Shown one piece after another: positions 1 through 9,203 of a DNA stretch of 64,000 nt (within the stretch, counting starts at the first letter, position 1; each line of letters opens with the position of its first letter). The stretch spans positions 62,001-126,000 of the forward strand of contig NZ_LNKT01000012.1 of assembly GCF_001595645.1 (NCBI RefSeq). The letters run 5' to 3'. The DNA is from Sulfurovum riftiae (GTDB lineage Bacteria > Campylobacterota > Campylobacteria > Campylobacterales > Sulfurovaceae). The notes beneath the pieces are model-generated. The model was given only the letters and a program-made list of their open reading frames with translations, made no database searches and had not been told where the DNA came from. The position numbers and the translations under genes are program-made.

Positions 1-88
1 ATCCCGCGCACGCAGCAGTACTTACCGCATATGCAGCAGAAGATGCAAGCAGTGAACTTAGCGCAATTACCTTTATAACTTTTGTCAT
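1..88 (-). CDS. Exported nap-cluster protein, probable cytochrome c (5' end only)
   Basis: Only the first 29 codons are in the window; the gene runs off the left edge. The ATG at 88 follows a good AGGAG ribosome site. The peptide is a typical Sec signal (Lys, a hydrophobic core, then A-Y-A), followed by V-S-T-A-A-C-A-G. The last residues would fit the beginning of a C-x2-C-H heme motif, so a periplasmic c-type cytochrome is likely: NapB, which follows napH in other Campylobacterota, or a small class I cytochrome. The gene starts 10 bases after the napH stop, so it belongs to the nap operon. Which cytochrome it is cannot be decided from this fragment. Confidence 0.6.
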   Translation of the reverse strand, partial: MTKVIKVIALSSLLASSAAYAVSTAACAG

Positions 89-98
89 TTCTTCTCCT

Positions 99-911
99 TT
101 AAACTTTCGTTTTATTTGTAAAACTTCTTATACCGAATCCCAAAGCATCGTCATTACAGACATCGATACACCTACCGCAATTGGTGCACTCTCCATCCGT
201 AACCGAAATACTCTCTTTGTTGATCATATACAATACCTGATTCTCAGGACATACCACTTTACACTCCATACAGTTCGTACAGGCTTCATGGTCATGCTTC
301 ACTCTGATGAGACTGACCGATCCGATGAGAGAATAACCCGCTCCCAAAGGACAGAGATGTCCGCACCAGCCGTTCTTCACACCGAACAGATCGAAAAGGA
401 ATATCGCTATCACGACAGACAGTCCGGCACCAAAGCCAAAGATAATACCTCTTTGCATAATGGTGATCGGACTCAAGACTTCAAAGGCTGCAACACCCAC
501 AACAGCAGAGACAATCAGGCCAAGAACCATCAGCCAGTACCGTGCACTTCTTTTAAGGAAACGGTAGTTGACCTCTTCCTTGTCCAGATTGAGTCTGCGT
601 CTGAGCCAGTTCGCCAGATCTGTCACCATATTGATGGGACATACCCAGGAACAGAAAGCCCGTCCGCCTACTACAAAATAGAAAAGGGTGATGATCACCG
701 CTCCCAAAAGCACATCGGCTCCCAGAACGAACCCGGTCGCAAGGACCTGCAGTGTCGTATAGGGATCGGCCAATGGAATCGTACCAAAGAGCAGAGAAGA
801 ACCGAAGGTCCCTTCCAAAATGTGCCACCCGTAGGCATTGGCACCAAAATAAAGTACCAGAAGCGTTACCTGTGTGATTCGTCTAAGAAGTAAATACTTT
901 AAATTTTTCAT
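99..911 (-). CDS. napH: NapH quinol dehydrogenase membrane subunit
   Basis: 270 aa polytopic iron-sulfur protein that, with NapG, passes electrons from menaquinol to the periplasmic nitrate reductase. Four hydrophobic segments are visible. Cytoplasmic-side C-x3-C-P motifs (C-S-W-V-C-P and C-G-H-L-C-P) sit between helices, and the C-terminal domain has two ferredoxin-type clusters (C-T-N-C-M-E-C-x3-C-P and C-T-N-C-G-R-C-x3-C). The length matches the family. Its ATG overlaps the napG stop in an ATGA, and a GGAGG lies upstream. No napC is present, as is usual in Campylobacterota, so NapGH is the likely quinol route. Confidence 0.93.
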   Translation of the reverse strand: MKNLKYLLLRRITQVTLLVLYFGANAYGWHILEGTFGSSLLFGTIPLADPYTTLQVLATGFVLGADVLLGAVIITLFYFVVGGRAFCSWVCPINMVTDLANWLRRRLNLDKEEVNYRFLKRSARYWLMVLGLIVSAVVGVAAFEVLSPITIMQRGIIFGFGAGLSVVIAIFLFDLFGVKNGWCGHLCPLGAGYSLIGSVSLIRVKHDHEACTNCMECKVVCPENQVLYMINKESISVTDGECTNCGRCIDVCNDDALGFGIRSFTNKTKV

Positions 912-1741
912 CAGTACTCTACCTCCGTATTCAAATAATCAGCAGGAGCTTCTTCACTCCGCTCTGTTTTGGTCTCTATCTGGTCAAGCTTGCGCTCGCC
1001 CGCTCTTAGTTGGTCTTTTTTGTCCCACCCTTTGACATAGTGGGCACCTGCTTTTCCTGTTGAGTACTCTGTCGGGAGCACAAAGATTGCAGGTTTTTCC
1101 GTTACACATGCCTTTTCACACAGTCCACACCCGGTACATACATCCGAGTGGACCACAGGAAGCAGGAATGCATGTTTTCCCGTTCTTTCGTTCTTGGCAT
1201 ATTCAAGCGAGATTGCTTCATCCATAAGAGGACAAGCCCTGTAACAGGCATCGCACTGTATACCCCAGAACGCAATACAACTCTCCTTATGCACCACTGC
1301 CAGCCCCATACGTGCCTGGTTGATATCGAGATCACCTTTTTCATTGGTCACACTCGCCTCATCCAGAGCACCGGACGGACAGACAGGCACACAGGGAATA
1401 TCATCACACATATAACATGGTACTTCCGTCGGTATAAAGAAAGGTGTACCGATCATTCGGTGGTCGCCCCCTTTTGCCATCTGGAGTGTACCGTCCCTTT
1501 TGCTTCCGTCTTTGTTCTTGTTGCTGTCACGATTGACGCACGCCTCGGCACACAGTCCGCACTTGATACACGCTTTGAGGAAATCCTCCTCTTTGAGTGC
1601 ACCTGGTGGTCTGAGTACCAGAGGTGATGCTTTGACCTCATCCGTATAGCCACTCCACAACAATCCACCAAGCGCTGTCAGACCGACACTTTGAAGGGTT
1701 GTCGCCATGAACTTTCGTCTATTGTTGTTGGAGTTCGCCAT
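911..1741 (-). CDS. napG: NapG ferredoxin-type quinol dehydrogenase
   Basis: 276 aa periplasmic iron-sulfur protein, partner of NapH in electron supply to NapA. The N-terminus has a twin-arginine signal (N-N-R-R-K-F-M) and a hydrophobic stretch. Four cysteine clusters follow: C-I-K-C-G-L-C-x3-C, C-Y-M-C-x4-C-x3-C-P, C-D-A-C-x3-C-P and C-T-G-C-G-L-C-x3-C, consistent with four [4Fe-4S] centres. The start lies 4 bases after the napA stop, with only a weak AAGG site, which suggests translational coupling. It is co-transcribed with napA and napH. Confidence 0.93.
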   Translation of the reverse strand: MANSNNNRRKFMATTLQSVGLTALGGLLWSGYTDEVKASPLVLRPPGALKEEDFLKACIKCGLCAEACVNRDSNKNKDGSKRDGTLQMAKGGDHRMIGTPFFIPTEVPCYMCDDIPCVPVCPSGALDEASVTNEKGDLDINQARMGLAVVHKESCIAFWGIQCDACYRACPLMDEAISLEYAKNERTGKHAFLLPVVHSDVCTGCGLCEKACVTEKPAIFVLPTEYSTGKAGAHYVKGWDKKDQLRAGERKLDQIETKTERSEEAPADYLNTEVEY

Positions 1742-1745
1742 CTAC

Positions 1746-4562
1746 TTATGCCTTTGTGATCTTAACTGCACATTTTTTATAGTCTGTCTGCTTGGACATT
1801 GGACATGTTGCATCAAGACATACTTTGTTAATAAATACTTTTTCATCGAACCAAGGTACGAATACCAATCCCTGAGGCGGTCTGTTACGACCTCTGGTCT
1901 CTACTCTCGCTTTGACCTTTCCTCTTCGTGATTCAACCCATACAAGTTCACCTCTCTTAACGCCTTTTGCTTTCGCATCACCCGGATGCATATAGCAGAG
2001 CGCTTCAGGTACGGCACGGAAGAGTTCAGGAACTCTCATCGTCATCGTACCAGAATGCCAGTGCTCAAGCACACGTCCTGTACATAACCATGTATCATAC
2101 GTTTCATCCGGCATTTCCGGTGGATCCATATAAGGTCTTGCAAAGATCTTCGCTTTGTTCGGCAAAGCATATTTACCTAATTTCTTATTTGGCCCTTTCA
2201 AGTCACCCTGAAGGATCTTCTTCGCTAATGGGCCATAGAAGGCATGCGTACTCTTGCTGCCGGATTTTTTCACCGCTTTTGCTGCATATGGGTCGTACTT
2301 GACGTTGAATCTCCACTGAGTCTCTTTACCATCGACAACAGGCCACTTGAGTCCTCTTACCTTATGGTAAACTTCGAACGGAGCAAGGTCATGTCCATGC
2401 CCTCTACCAAATGATGCATACTCTTCAAAGAGATATTGATGGATCATGAATCCGTACCCTTTAAAGACCTTACCGTCTGAACCTTTGACATTTCTGCTGT
2501 CACCGAGACATTCAGAGTTATCATAGCCCTTCTGAGGGAATTTGGATGTATCAATTTTATAGGACTTCCCTTTTTTGTTCGCATAGAGGATCTCGTACAT
2601 CGTAGTATCTTCGTTGTAACCCATCTTCTTCGCATCAGCGATCACGTTTGGCAATTTCTTACCGTTTCTGAGCGTATATCCACCCCAGAGATCTTTGACC
2701 GTAAATCGCTTGGAGAATTCGACCCACTGCCATGTATCTGACATTGCGTCACCTACTGGAAGTACCTGCTGTCTCCAGTGCTGTGTTCTTCTCTCTGCGT
2801 TTCCATAGGCTCCCCACTTCTCGTAGATCATCGCTGACGGAAGTACAAGGTCAGATACTTTTGCAGAAATACCTGGGTATCCGTCAGAAGTGACGATGAA
2901 GTTGTCCATCTCTCTTGCTGCTTTGATCCAGTGTGATGCAGAAGCTGAATCCTGGTATGCATTACATACATTGACCCATGCGAACTTGACCACTCCATCT
3001 TCGATGTCTCTGTGGATCTTCATGATATGCTGGTTACCTACAGGGTTGAGTGTTCCCGCAGGAATACCCCATACTTTTTCCGCTTTTGCTCTGTGCTTAG
3101 GGTTCTTCACCATCATATCTGCAGGAAGTCTGTGACAGAATGTACCGACCTCTCTTGCTGTACCACATGCTGAAGGCTGTCCTGTCAGTGAGAATGCACC
3201 GTTTCCTGGCAATGCCTGCTTGTTAAGAAGGAAGTGAACATTGTAGGAAAGTGTATTGACCCAGGTACCTCTAGTGTGCTGGTTCATACCCATCGTCCAG
3301 AATGAAACAACTTTTCTGTCTTTTTCAATATAAAGCGCTGCAAGGTCCTTCAGTTTCTTCTTGAATGATTCAATAGATTCATTCGGATCACCTTTTGCGA
3401 TCTTCGCTACATAATCAAGTGTAAACGGTTCAAGAGACTTTTTGTACTCTTCGAATGAGATCTTCCAGTGCTTGAGCGTACCGGCAGTATTTTTCATTGT
3501 ATCACCTTCTTTGATACCATACGGTGCCAATGCCGGTGCTTCTTTTGCAGAGATCTTCTTCTCCATCTCTTTTTTGATGGTTTGCATTTCAAGATCTGTA
3601 TATTTACCCTCTTTGAGTGACTTCTCGCCTGCTCTTCTCATACCGTACCCAATATTGAGAGGACCTGCTGCAAAAACAATATTCTGTTTTACAAAATCCC
3701 AGTCAATCGCTTCAGGATGGTTATAAACGATCTCATGTGCAATATAGTTCCATAATGCAAGGTCAGTATTTGGTGAAAAGATAATGTTAAAATCACCAAG
3801 GTCGCAGGTTCTGTGTGTATAGGTCTGAATATTGACCACTTTCACTTTGTCAGGATTGGAAAGTTTTCTATCCGTAACCCTTGACCATAGGATCGGGTGC
3901 ATCTCCGCCATATTTGAACCCCATGTTACGATAGTATCTGTAATTTCAATATCATCATAACATCCCGACGGCTCATCAATACCGAATGTCTGGTAGAAAC
4001 CGACAACTGCAGATGCCATACAGTGACGTGCATTCGGATCGATCGCATTGGATCTGAATCCGGCCTTCATCATCTTCTGTGCCGCATACCCTTCCATAAC
4101 CGTATACTGCCCGGATGCAAATACCGCTACACCTTCAGGACCGCTTGCCTTGAGTGCTTTCTTCGCATGTTTTTCCATCTCATCGAATGCTCTCTGCCAG
4201 GAGACAGGTCTGAATTTTCCTTTTTTGTCAAATTCGCCTTTGTCATTCATTCTGAGAAGCGGTGTTTTTAGTCTGTCCGCACCGTACATGATCTTCGCAT
4301 TAAAATAACCCTTAATACAGTTAAGACCTCTGTTTACTGGTGCCGCAGGGTCACCCTTGACCGCTACGATCTTGCCACCTTTGGTCGCGAGCATGATACC
4401 ACAACCCGTACCACAGAAACGACATGCTGCTTTGTCCCATCTCCAATCTTTCTGCGCATCTGTCGCCGCAGCATTCAGACTGGATGGAACAGCAATTCCA
4501 ACAGCGCTCGCCGCAGATGCTGCTGCCGCGCTTTTGAGAAATTCTCTTCTATTCAAAGCCAT
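1746..4562 (-). CDS. napA: NapA periplasmic nitrate reductase, catalytic subunit
   Basis: 938 aa molybdopterin enzyme that reduces nitrate to nitrite in the periplasm. The start at 4562 is chosen because it gives the Tat signal [10 protein letters not shown] and follows GGAGG at 6-8 bases; an upstream in-frame start would add 17 residues and spoil the signal. C47, C50, C54 and C82 form the [4Fe-4S] site, and C181 in A-R-H-C-M is the expected molybdenum ligand. The long insertions and the length fit Campylobacterota NapA. It is the first gene of napAGH and lies behind a leader of about 100 bases with an FNR-like box (4694-4707). Confidence 0.97.
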   Translation of the reverse strand: MALNRREFLKSAAAASAASAVGIAVPSSLNAAATDAQKDWRWDKAACRFCGTGCGIMLATKGGKIVAVKGDPAAPVNRGLNCIKGYFNAKIMYGADRLKTPLLRMNDKGEFDKKGKFRPVSWQRAFDEMEKHAKKALKASGPEGVAVFASGQYTVMEGYAAQKMMKAGFRSNAIDPNARHCMASAVVGFYQTFGIDEPSGCYDDIEITDTIVTWGSNMAEMHPILWSRVTDRKLSNPDKVKVVNIQTYTHRTCDLGDFNIIFSPNTDLALWNYIAHEIVYNHPEAIDWDFVKQNIVFAAGPLNIGYGMRRAGEKSLKEGKYTDLEMQTIKKEMEKKISAKEAPALAPYGIKEGDTMKNTAGTLKHWKISFEEYKKSLEPFTLDYVAKIAKGDPNESIESFKKKLKDLAALYIEKDRKVVSFWTMGMNQHTRGTWVNTLSYNVHFLLNKQALPGNGAFSLTGQPSACGTAREVGTFCHRLPADMMVKNPKHRAKAEKVWGIPAGTLNPVGNQHIMKIHRDIEDGVVKFAWVNVCNAYQDSASASHWIKAAREMDNFIVTSDGYPGISAKVSDLVLPSAMIYEKWGAYGNAERRTQHWRQQVLPVGDAMSDTWQWVEFSKRFTVKDLWGGYTLRNGKKLPNVIADAKKMGYNEDTTMYEILYANKKGKSYKIDTSKFPQKGYDNSECLGDSRNVKGSDGKVFKGYGFMIHQYLFEEYASFGRGHGHDLAPFEVYHKVRGLKWPVVDGKETQWRFNVKYDPYAAKAVKKSGSKSTHAFYGPLAKKILQGDLKGPNKKLGKYALPNKAKIFARPYMDPPEMPDETYDTWLCTGRVLEHWHSGTMTMRVPELFRAVPEALCYMHPGDAKAKGVKRGELVWVESRRGKVKARVETRGRNRPPQGLVFVPWFDEKVFINKVCLDATCPMSKQTDYKKCAVKITKA

Positions 4563-4664
4563 ATTACTTCCTCCGTAAATTGTATTTTGGTTATACGTCA
4601 AAAACCCTCTCAATACCCAGATTTTTGGTGTATTAAGAGAGTTTCCACGTACAACTACGCATAT

Positions 4665-4707
4665 AGTTTAACATATAAAAGTGTATATAAAATATGATTT
4701 ACATCAA
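4665..4707 (-). promoter_or_regulatory. FNR-type promoter of the nap operon
   Basis: Read on the minus strand, 4707-4694 is TTGATGTAAATCAT, one mismatch from the FNR/Crp consensus TTGAT-N4-ATCAA. A moderate -10 (TAAACT, 4670-4665) places the box about 42 bp upstream of the predicted start near 4658. The 300-base gap 4563-4862 holds nothing else convincing except an AT-rich stretch. Confidence 0.55.
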
Positions 4708-4862
4708 GAGGGGTGATTTTTCTTATTAATTGAACAAATAAGACACACTTTAAATTGGAGAATTTTTATCTTAGATAAATAGTAAGAATGTGGGAACTAT
4801 TTTGATTGATTTTAATTGATGAAATCAGGAGTTAATTACTCCTAATTATCGGAAACAGCTTT

Positions 4863-5171
4863 TTACATCCCGCCCAAGGCCTGTTTGACATTCTCATCTG
4901 CCATAGAGATATTCCAGGCAGGTTCCCAGACTACTTCCACTTCTACTTCTCCTACATCTTCGATTCGTTCGACCGCCTCTTTGACCCATTGTGTGATCAT
5001 CTGGTGTAGTGGACACCCCTGGGTAGAGAGGGTCATGATGACATGCACATTGCAATTCTCATCGATGATCGCATCGTAGATCAGTCCCATCTCTACCAGA
5101 TTGAATCCTACTTCCGGATCGATGACCGTGGAGATGGCATCGAATACTGCTTCTTTTGTTATGCTGCACAT
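4863..5171 (-). CDS. MIP18/SufT-family iron-sulfur assembly protein
   Basis: 102 aa cytoplasmic protein of the DUF59 family (PaaD, SufT, MIP18), which takes part in maturing iron-sulfur or metal enzymes. Seen here: the D-P-E-V-G-F-N-L-V-E-M-G-L-I-Y block near residue 18, T-L-S-T-Q-G-C-P with the conserved cysteine near residue 54, and the W-E-P-A-W-N motif near residue 87. It is the last gene of the minus-strand set DUF2249, membrane protein, DUF59 and lies just upstream of the nap promoter. A palindromic REP pair separates it from the membrane-protein gene. A role in assembling clusters for denitrification enzymes is inference from position. Confidence 0.8.
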   Translation of the reverse strand: MCSITKEAVFDAISTVIDPEVGFNLVEMGLIYDAIIDENCNVHVIMTLSTQGCPLHQMITQWVKEAVERIEDVGEVEVEVVWEPAWNISMADENVKQALGGM

Positions 5172-5203
5172 GTTTTATTTTCCTTCAATTTATATTTTAT
5201 ATT

Positions 5204-5275
5204 TTGGTCGGTAAACCGACCCTACGAGATATACAAATCATTTTCAATTTCGTGTAGGGTCGGTTTACCGACCAA
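5204..5275. repeat. REPIN-like inverted pair of REP palindromes
   Basis: Two copies of a 16-base palindrome, GGTCGGTAAACCGACC (5206-5221) and GGTCGGTTTACCGACC (5258-5273), face each other. Each is flanked on its inner side by CTAC/GTAG, and about 30 AT-rich bases separate them. The whole 72-base unit can fold into one long hairpin or two short ones. The same unit recurs at 8665-8733, and a relative lies at 10825-10847. Confidence 0.8.
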
Positions 5276-5290
5276 ACATACATCAAAACA

Positions 5291-6526
5291 TCATTTTCCA
5301 TATGCCAACATTTTATTCATGGTGACAAAGAGAAAGATCGCTCCCATAAAAAGGAAACTTGCACCTGCTTTAAAGAGCAGTCCGCTTTCTGTCATAAGGC
5401 CGGAGCCGGCAAGAACAACACCCACCGAAGTGAACCAGAACATCATGTTCGCACCCTCCTTGGAGTACATCTCATGCAGCATGGGAACCTTCTCTTTTCC
5501 TACCAGAGGGGCAAAACGTTCGAACCAGACCAGAAAAGGTACGATCTTGTAAAGGTGCCCTATGATCATCGAAGCGATAAACCCAAGCAGAAGGAACCAG
5601 ACAGCCGCATGCAGGAACGGCGTATAGCCTGACATTGTATAGACGATCCATAAAATAATCGCAAATGCCAACGTACCAAAAGCAAACATCATGGACTTCG
5701 CCCAGACATCGAGCTCTTTGCGTACTGTCAGTTTTGCAATGATGTAGATCTGCATCATATATGAAAGTACCCCTATCAGATTAAGAAGATATCCGATCCA
5801 CATCAACCACTCCAACCCAAAGAGAGCACCGGCAAATACCACAGTAACCCCTGTTGTCACCAGTTTGAACGCACGGTTTATATGTTCCTCTTCAAAACCG
5901 TGTGCCAGAGAGAACATCGGTATGAGGATGAGAGAGAATCCCATGATGGTCAGGATCACATATCCGCCAAGTACCGCATAGACATGTGCTTTGAGCATCA
6001 TACCCACATCGATACTCAAGTCTCCCGCAAGTCCCAGTGCAATGGCAAATCCGGTCAAGATACCCAAAAGCAGATAACCGTTGCTCCAGGCAACCGTTTT
6101 CACTGTCAGTGTACGCAGTTCACTCTTCCTCAACGTTGCAATGCTTTCCATGGCAAAGATCATCATGGCGATCAGCACCAGCAATCCGCCATAGGGAAGC
6201 AGTGCCGGCAACATCCAGAAGCCAACGACCATCACCGATGCACCGATACCCAGGAGCGGCAGTATAATGTAATAGACATCTACTACAGCATGCCCCACTT
6301 CAAGTACCACGGGAATAAGCTGTGCCATGGCACCGAAGATGATCATCATCACAAAACCCAGCAGGAAGAGGTGTATCCAGCCGGCCACATCCATCTGTGC
6401 ATAGGAAAAGGTCGGCTCAAAAAAGAGCAATGCCATCATGGAAAGCAGGTAAAAGACCACACCGAACCGAAAGAACGGCGCGATCAGCTTCAGTGGCGGT
6501 GCAAAGTCACTTGAGACGGCTTTCAT
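5291..6526 (-). CDS. Oxidase-subunit-I-like multi-pass membrane protein
   Basis: 411 aa integral membrane protein with about 12 hydrophobic helices. Motifs recall heme-copper oxidase subunit I without a complete active site: W-I-H-L-F-L-L-G-F in helix 2 (possible heme ligand), and G-H-L-Y-K-I-V-P-F-L-V-W in a late helix. The family is often seen with NnrS-like or DUF2249 proteins near nitrogen-oxide genes; the biochemical role is unknown to me. It starts 6 bases after the DUF2249 stop, with GGAGG upstream, so the two are co-translated. A heme-binding NO-response or NO-reducing function is a guess. Confidence 0.6.
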   Translation of the reverse strand: MKAVSSDFAPPLKLIAPFFRFGVVFYLLSMMALLFFEPTFSYAQMDVAGWIHLFLLGFVMMIIFGAMAQLIPVVLEVGHAVVDVYYIILPLLGIGASVMVVGFWMLPALLPYGGLLVLIAMMIFAMESIATLRKSELRTLTVKTVAWSNGYLLLGILTGFAIALGLAGDLSIDVGMMLKAHVYAVLGGYVILTIMGFSLILIPMFSLAHGFEEEHINRAFKLVTTGVTVVFAGALFGLEWLMWIGYLLNLIGVLSYMMQIYIIAKLTVRKELDVWAKSMMFAFGTLAFAIILWIVYTMSGYTPFLHAAVWFLLLGFIASMIIGHLYKIVPFLVWFERFAPLVGKEKVPMLHEMYSKEGANMMFWFTSVGVVLAGSGLMTESGLLFKAGASFLFMGAIFLFVTMNKMLAYGK

Positions 6527-6532
6527 CGCCTA

Positions 6533-6874
6533 TCAACCTCCGCAGGAAGTTTGGGAAAGATCCGCTTTTTCACTCTCACCTGTTTTGTAGGAAAAGATAA
6601 GCTTGACACGGCCGTCATCCATACTTTCCGTTTCAATATCGTAATTTTCACCGATCTTGTCAAGCAGTCCCATTGGTTTTTTATGATTGATCATGACTAC
6701 TTTTTTATTGGCACTGTCTATCATCTTGAGTCCAGCCATCGCATTGACCATCGGCTCCGGCGGTCCGCACTTGGATGTATCAAATTCAAAATATTGTGTT
6801 TCACCTATGGTATAGGTAAAAAAAGGAACTGTTGCTCCCGGTACCTCTATGGGTTCCCTGTTTAATTCAGACAT
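6533..6874 (-). CDS. DUF2249 domain protein
   Basis: 113 aa cytoplasmic protein. The pattern Y-F-E-F-D-T-S-K-C-G-P-P-E-P-M near residue 30, then V-V-M-I-N-H-K-K-P-M-G-L-L, matches DUF2249 (the domain that partners ScdA/hemerythrin-type proteins). It ends in S-C-G-G, a cysteine near the terminus. The ATG at 6874 is preferred over the GTG at 6880 because AGGAG lies 5 bases before it. It is the first gene of an FNR-controlled operon with the oxidase-like membrane protein. The function is unknown; sulfur or nitrosative-stress chemistry is suggested only by the family's company. Confidence 0.7.
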   Translation of the reverse strand: MSELNREPIEVPGATVPFFTYTIGETQYFEFDTSKCGPPEPMVNAMAGLKMIDSANKKVVMINHKKPMGLLDKIGENYDIETESMDDGRVKLIFSYKTGESEKADLSQTSCGG

Positions 6875-6898
6875 AATCACTCCTATTTAGTTTTTATC

Positions 6899-6940
6899 AT
6901 TTTAATGACTTATATTTAAAATAATCTTGATTTATATCAA
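6899..6940 (-). promoter_or_regulatory. FNR-type promoter of the DUF2249 operon
   Basis: A perfect box TTGATTTATATCAA occupies 6927-6940 and sits inside a larger perfect inverted repeat (6921-6946, 11-base arms). On the minus strand a -10 of TAAAAT (6904-6899) puts the box centre at exactly -41.5 from a predicted start at 6892, the class II activator position. The repeat could also help end the upstream precorrin-2 dehydrogenase transcript. Confidence 0.75.
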
Positions 6941-6963
6941 GATTATGTCAAAACTTGTCAAAA

Positions 6964-7530
6964 TCATTTGAAATTTTCCTTGAAATATTTTTCCACCAGT
7001 TCGTCAAAATATCTCATTCTCTCCGGGCCTTTGGGCATAGTGGCACGCAACGCTTTCATCTTTTTCAGGAAAGGGCCAACAGAATCGGGAATGATCTTCT
7101 CAAAATGCCGGCGGATATGTTTGGCAAATGCCGGCGATGCTCCCCCTGTGGAAAAAGCGATGGTCAGATCATTCTTCTTCACATAGGAAGGAAAAATGAA
7201 ATCACAATAGTCCGTATTGTCCACGGAATTTACCAGTATCCTGCTGCCTCGTGACTCCTCATAGATCGCTTTGTGAAGCTCCACCGTGTCCGTCGCTACA
7301 ATGACAATATCGAAACCCTCAATATCCCCTCTCCTGTATGCTCTCTGATAAAGAGTAAGACAATGCTCCTTGATGAGCCTGTTCGCTTCCACACTGACTT
7401 CGCTGGCAATGACAGTGATCTCTTTGGTGAAATCCACCAGTTTTTCCAGTTTTTCAGTAGCGATATTCCCGCCGCCTACGACCAGTACTTTGAGATCCTG
7501 CATATCCATGAACATGGGGAAAAAAGACAT
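6964..7530 (-). CDS. Precorrin-2 dehydrogenase (siroheme synthase N-terminal type)
   Basis: 188 aa NAD-dependent enzyme of the CysG-N/Met8 family that oxidises precorrin-2 to sirohydrochlorin. A Rossmann G-G-G-N-I-A-T-E-K motif lies at residues 19-27, the V-N-S-V-D-N-T-D-Y-C-D-F active-site segment near residue 100, and S-T-G-G-A-S-P-A-F-A-K near residue 128. The C-terminal methyltransferase half of CysG is absent; that activity is supplied by the separate SUMT gene at 10000. It is divergent from nirDL, with a shared FNR box between them, which fits siroheme and heme d1 supply. Confidence 0.9.
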   Translation of the reverse strand: MSFFPMFMDMQDLKVLVVGGGNIATEKLEKLVDFTKEITVIASEVSVEANRLIKEHCLTLYQRAYRRGDIEGFDIVIVATDTVELHKAIYEESRGSRILVNSVDNTDYCDFIFPSYVKKNDLTIAFSTGGASPAFAKHIRRHFEKIIPDSVGPFLKKMKALRATMPKGPERMRYFDELVEKYFKENFK

Positions 7531-7599
7531 TGTGTTCCTTTATGGGTACATCTATATACATTGTATTTTATAATGTATCGAAAGTCTATCAAAATTGCT

Positions 7600-7639
7600 T
7601 TGATATGTATCAATACTTTGCTACACTATGCTTTATTAT
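7600..7639 (+). promoter_or_regulatory. FNR-type promoter upstream of nirDL
   Basis: A perfect box TTGATATGTATCAA lies at 7600-7613. A -10 of TATTAT (7634-7639) gives a spacing near -39.5, slightly short of the usual -41.5. The same box is 70 bases upstream of the divergent precorrin-2 dehydrogenase gene, where a weaker TACATT (7577-7572, minus strand) would sit at the -41.5 geometry, so shared control is possible. Confidence 0.6.
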
Positions 7640-7662
7640 TTTTTTACGGAGCAATACGATAT

Positions 7663-8655
7663 ATGGAAAACGAACTACTTTACGAAATGCAAAATGCATT
7701 TCCGATGACAGAGAGACCCTTCAAAGCGGTAGCAGAAAAACTGAATACCACCGAAGAGGAAGTACTCTCCACCGTACAGAAACTCAAAGATGAAAAGATC
7801 ATCAGGCAGACTTCCGCTATTTTCGATACCAAACGGCTTGGGTACAAATCTTCACTGGTCGCATTCAAAGTAGCCGAAGACCAGGTGGAGAAAGCTGCAG
7901 AGATCATTAATCGGCATCCGGGCGTCAGCCACAACTACCTGCGCAACCATGACTACAATATCTGGTTCACTATGGCCGTTGCTCCCGACAGCCAACTTGG
8001 ACTTGAAAAGACCATCGAGATACTCAAGGAGCAGACCGGTGCCGAAGATGCCATCACTCTGCCGACACTGAAAATGTTCAAGATCTCCGTGAAAATGGAT
8101 ACCACAGGCAAACGGGCAAAGAAAGAAAAGGTCAAAAAAACAGCCCATAAAGAGATAGAACTCACTCCCAAGCACATAGCCGTCATCAAAGAGCTGCAAA
8201 AAGACATTGCTGTGGTCTCGGAGCCTTACAAGGAGGCGACAGAAAAACTGGGTATGGACTACAATGAATTCTTCGAGATCGCCAACGAACTCAAAGAGAG
8301 CGGTGTTATGAGGCGTTTTGCAACCATACTGAACCACAGAAAAGCCGGTTTCGGTGCCAATGCCATGTCCGTCTGGGCCGTACCGGAGGAGAAAGGGGAG
8401 GAGATCGGCCGCCAGATGGCGGAGTTCTCGGCCGTCAGCCACTGCTACCTCAGACCCAGCTACCCAAACTGGCCCTACAATCTTTTTGCCATGGTCCATG
8501 CCAAAACACAGGAGGAGTGCGACACGCTCATCGAAGAGATGGCACAAGAGACAGGGCTGAAAGAGTACGGAAAGCTCTACTCGACCGTGGAGTTCAAAAA
8601 ACAGCGGCTTGTCTATTTTGATGAGGTATTCAAGGAGTGGGAAGCAGCCGTCTAA
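7663..8655 (+). CDS. nirDL: NirDL fused siroheme decarboxylase (heme d1 pathway)
   Basis: 330 aa fusion of two Lrp/AsnC-fold units (about 1-150 and 165-330) of the NirD/NirL/AhbAB family, which decarboxylates siroheme to 12,18-didecarboxysiroheme on the way to heme d1. The first half has an HTH-like start and N-H-D-Y-N-I-W-F; the second ends with the hallmark R-P-S-Y-P-N-W-P-Y-N-L-F and L-Y-S-T-V-E-F-K-K. The ATG at 7663 is used because an in-frame extension to 7273 would cross the FNR promoter. No nirS is in the window; the AhbAB heme route is an alternative, but the neighbouring nirJ favours heme d1. Confidence 0.85.
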   Translation: MENELLYEMQNAFPMTERPFKAVAEKLNTTEEEVLSTVQKLKDEKIIRQTSAIFDTKRLGYKSSLVAFKVAEDQVEKAAEIINRHPGVSHNYLRNHDYNIWFTMAVAPDSQLGLEKTIEILKEQTGAEDAITLPTLKMFKISVKMDTTGKRAKKEKVKKTAHKEIELTPKHIAVIKELQKDIAVVSEPYKEATEKLGMDYNEFFEIANELKESGVMRRFATILNHRKAGFGANAMSVWAVPEEKGEEIGRQMAEFSAVSHCYLRPSYPNWPYNLFAMVHAKTQEECDTLIEEMAQETGLKEYGKLYSTVEFKKQRLVYFDEVFKEWEAAV

Positions 8656-8664
8656 CCCATATCT

Positions 8665-8733
8665 GCAGGGTCGGTTCACCGACCTGATGATATTATGTGA
8701 ATTTTTTGTTGTTGGTCGGTAAACCGACCCTAC
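8665..8733. repeat. Second REPIN-like inverted pair
   Basis: GGTCGGTTCACCGACC (8669-8684, one loop base changed) and GGTCGGTAAACCGACC (8714-8729) are in inverted orientation with GCAGG/CCTAC flanks. The pair fills the gap between the convergent nirDL and lipoprotein genes and could act as a two-way terminator. Confidence 0.78.
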
Positions 8734-8742
8734 TTCCCTATT

Positions 8743-9117
8743 CTACGGTTCTTTACAGTCCAACGCTTTGGAGATCGTTTCCGATGCAAGAATACAATCA
8801 AAGTATGCCACGTGTTCATTTGCGATACGATCAACCTCCGCTAATTCCTTGGCGCCCCAGCTTGAGAAATCCTCGACTTCGATCTCAGGATCTTTTTGAC
8901 GCATCATCGCATTACAGGCATTGGCTGCATCGGAACTTTTGGCTTTATGAAGACACTTCTGTCCTGCCTGCATGACCTCTTTTTTCGCTTTGGCTTCCTG
9001 CTTGACCTCAGGCAACAGCTTCTTGGTCATATCATTCAGTATCAGGCCTTCTTTGGCACCTACACATCCTGAAAGCAGCAGTGCTGCACCTATTGTCATT
9101 ACACTGTATTTGTACAT
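8743..9117 (-). CDS. Small cysteine-containing lipoprotein, unknown function
   Basis: 124 aa. The start at 9117 follows AGGAG and gives a lipoprotein signal with lipobox L-L-S-G-C, so mature residue 1 is C18 in the envelope. The mature part is charged and mainly helical, with K-C-L-H-K and A-C-N-A-M segments, F-D-C-I-L and a terminal D-C-K, so four cysteines besides the lipidated one could form two disulfides. No family is recognised. It stands alone between nirDL (convergent) and the FNR-type regulator (same strand). Confidence 0.75.
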   Translation of the reverse strand: MYKYSVMTIGAALLLSGCVGAKEGLILNDMTKKLLPEVKQEAKAKKEVMQAGQKCLHKAKSSDAANACNAMMRQKDPEIEVEDFSSWGAKELAEVDRIANEHVAYFDCILASETISKALDCKEP

Positions 9118-9203
9118 TTTTTCTCCTTTTGTATTTGACTTCAAAATATCCAAGAAATAAACCATACAGCATTTTCATTGCTCTATTACTATAAAACAGA
9201 CTA

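Noticed and set aside
4782-4835. Extra TTGAT/ATCA half-sites upstream of nap
   Set aside because: Spacing is 3 or otherwise not the 4 bases of an FNR box, and the region is AT-rich, so chance is likely.
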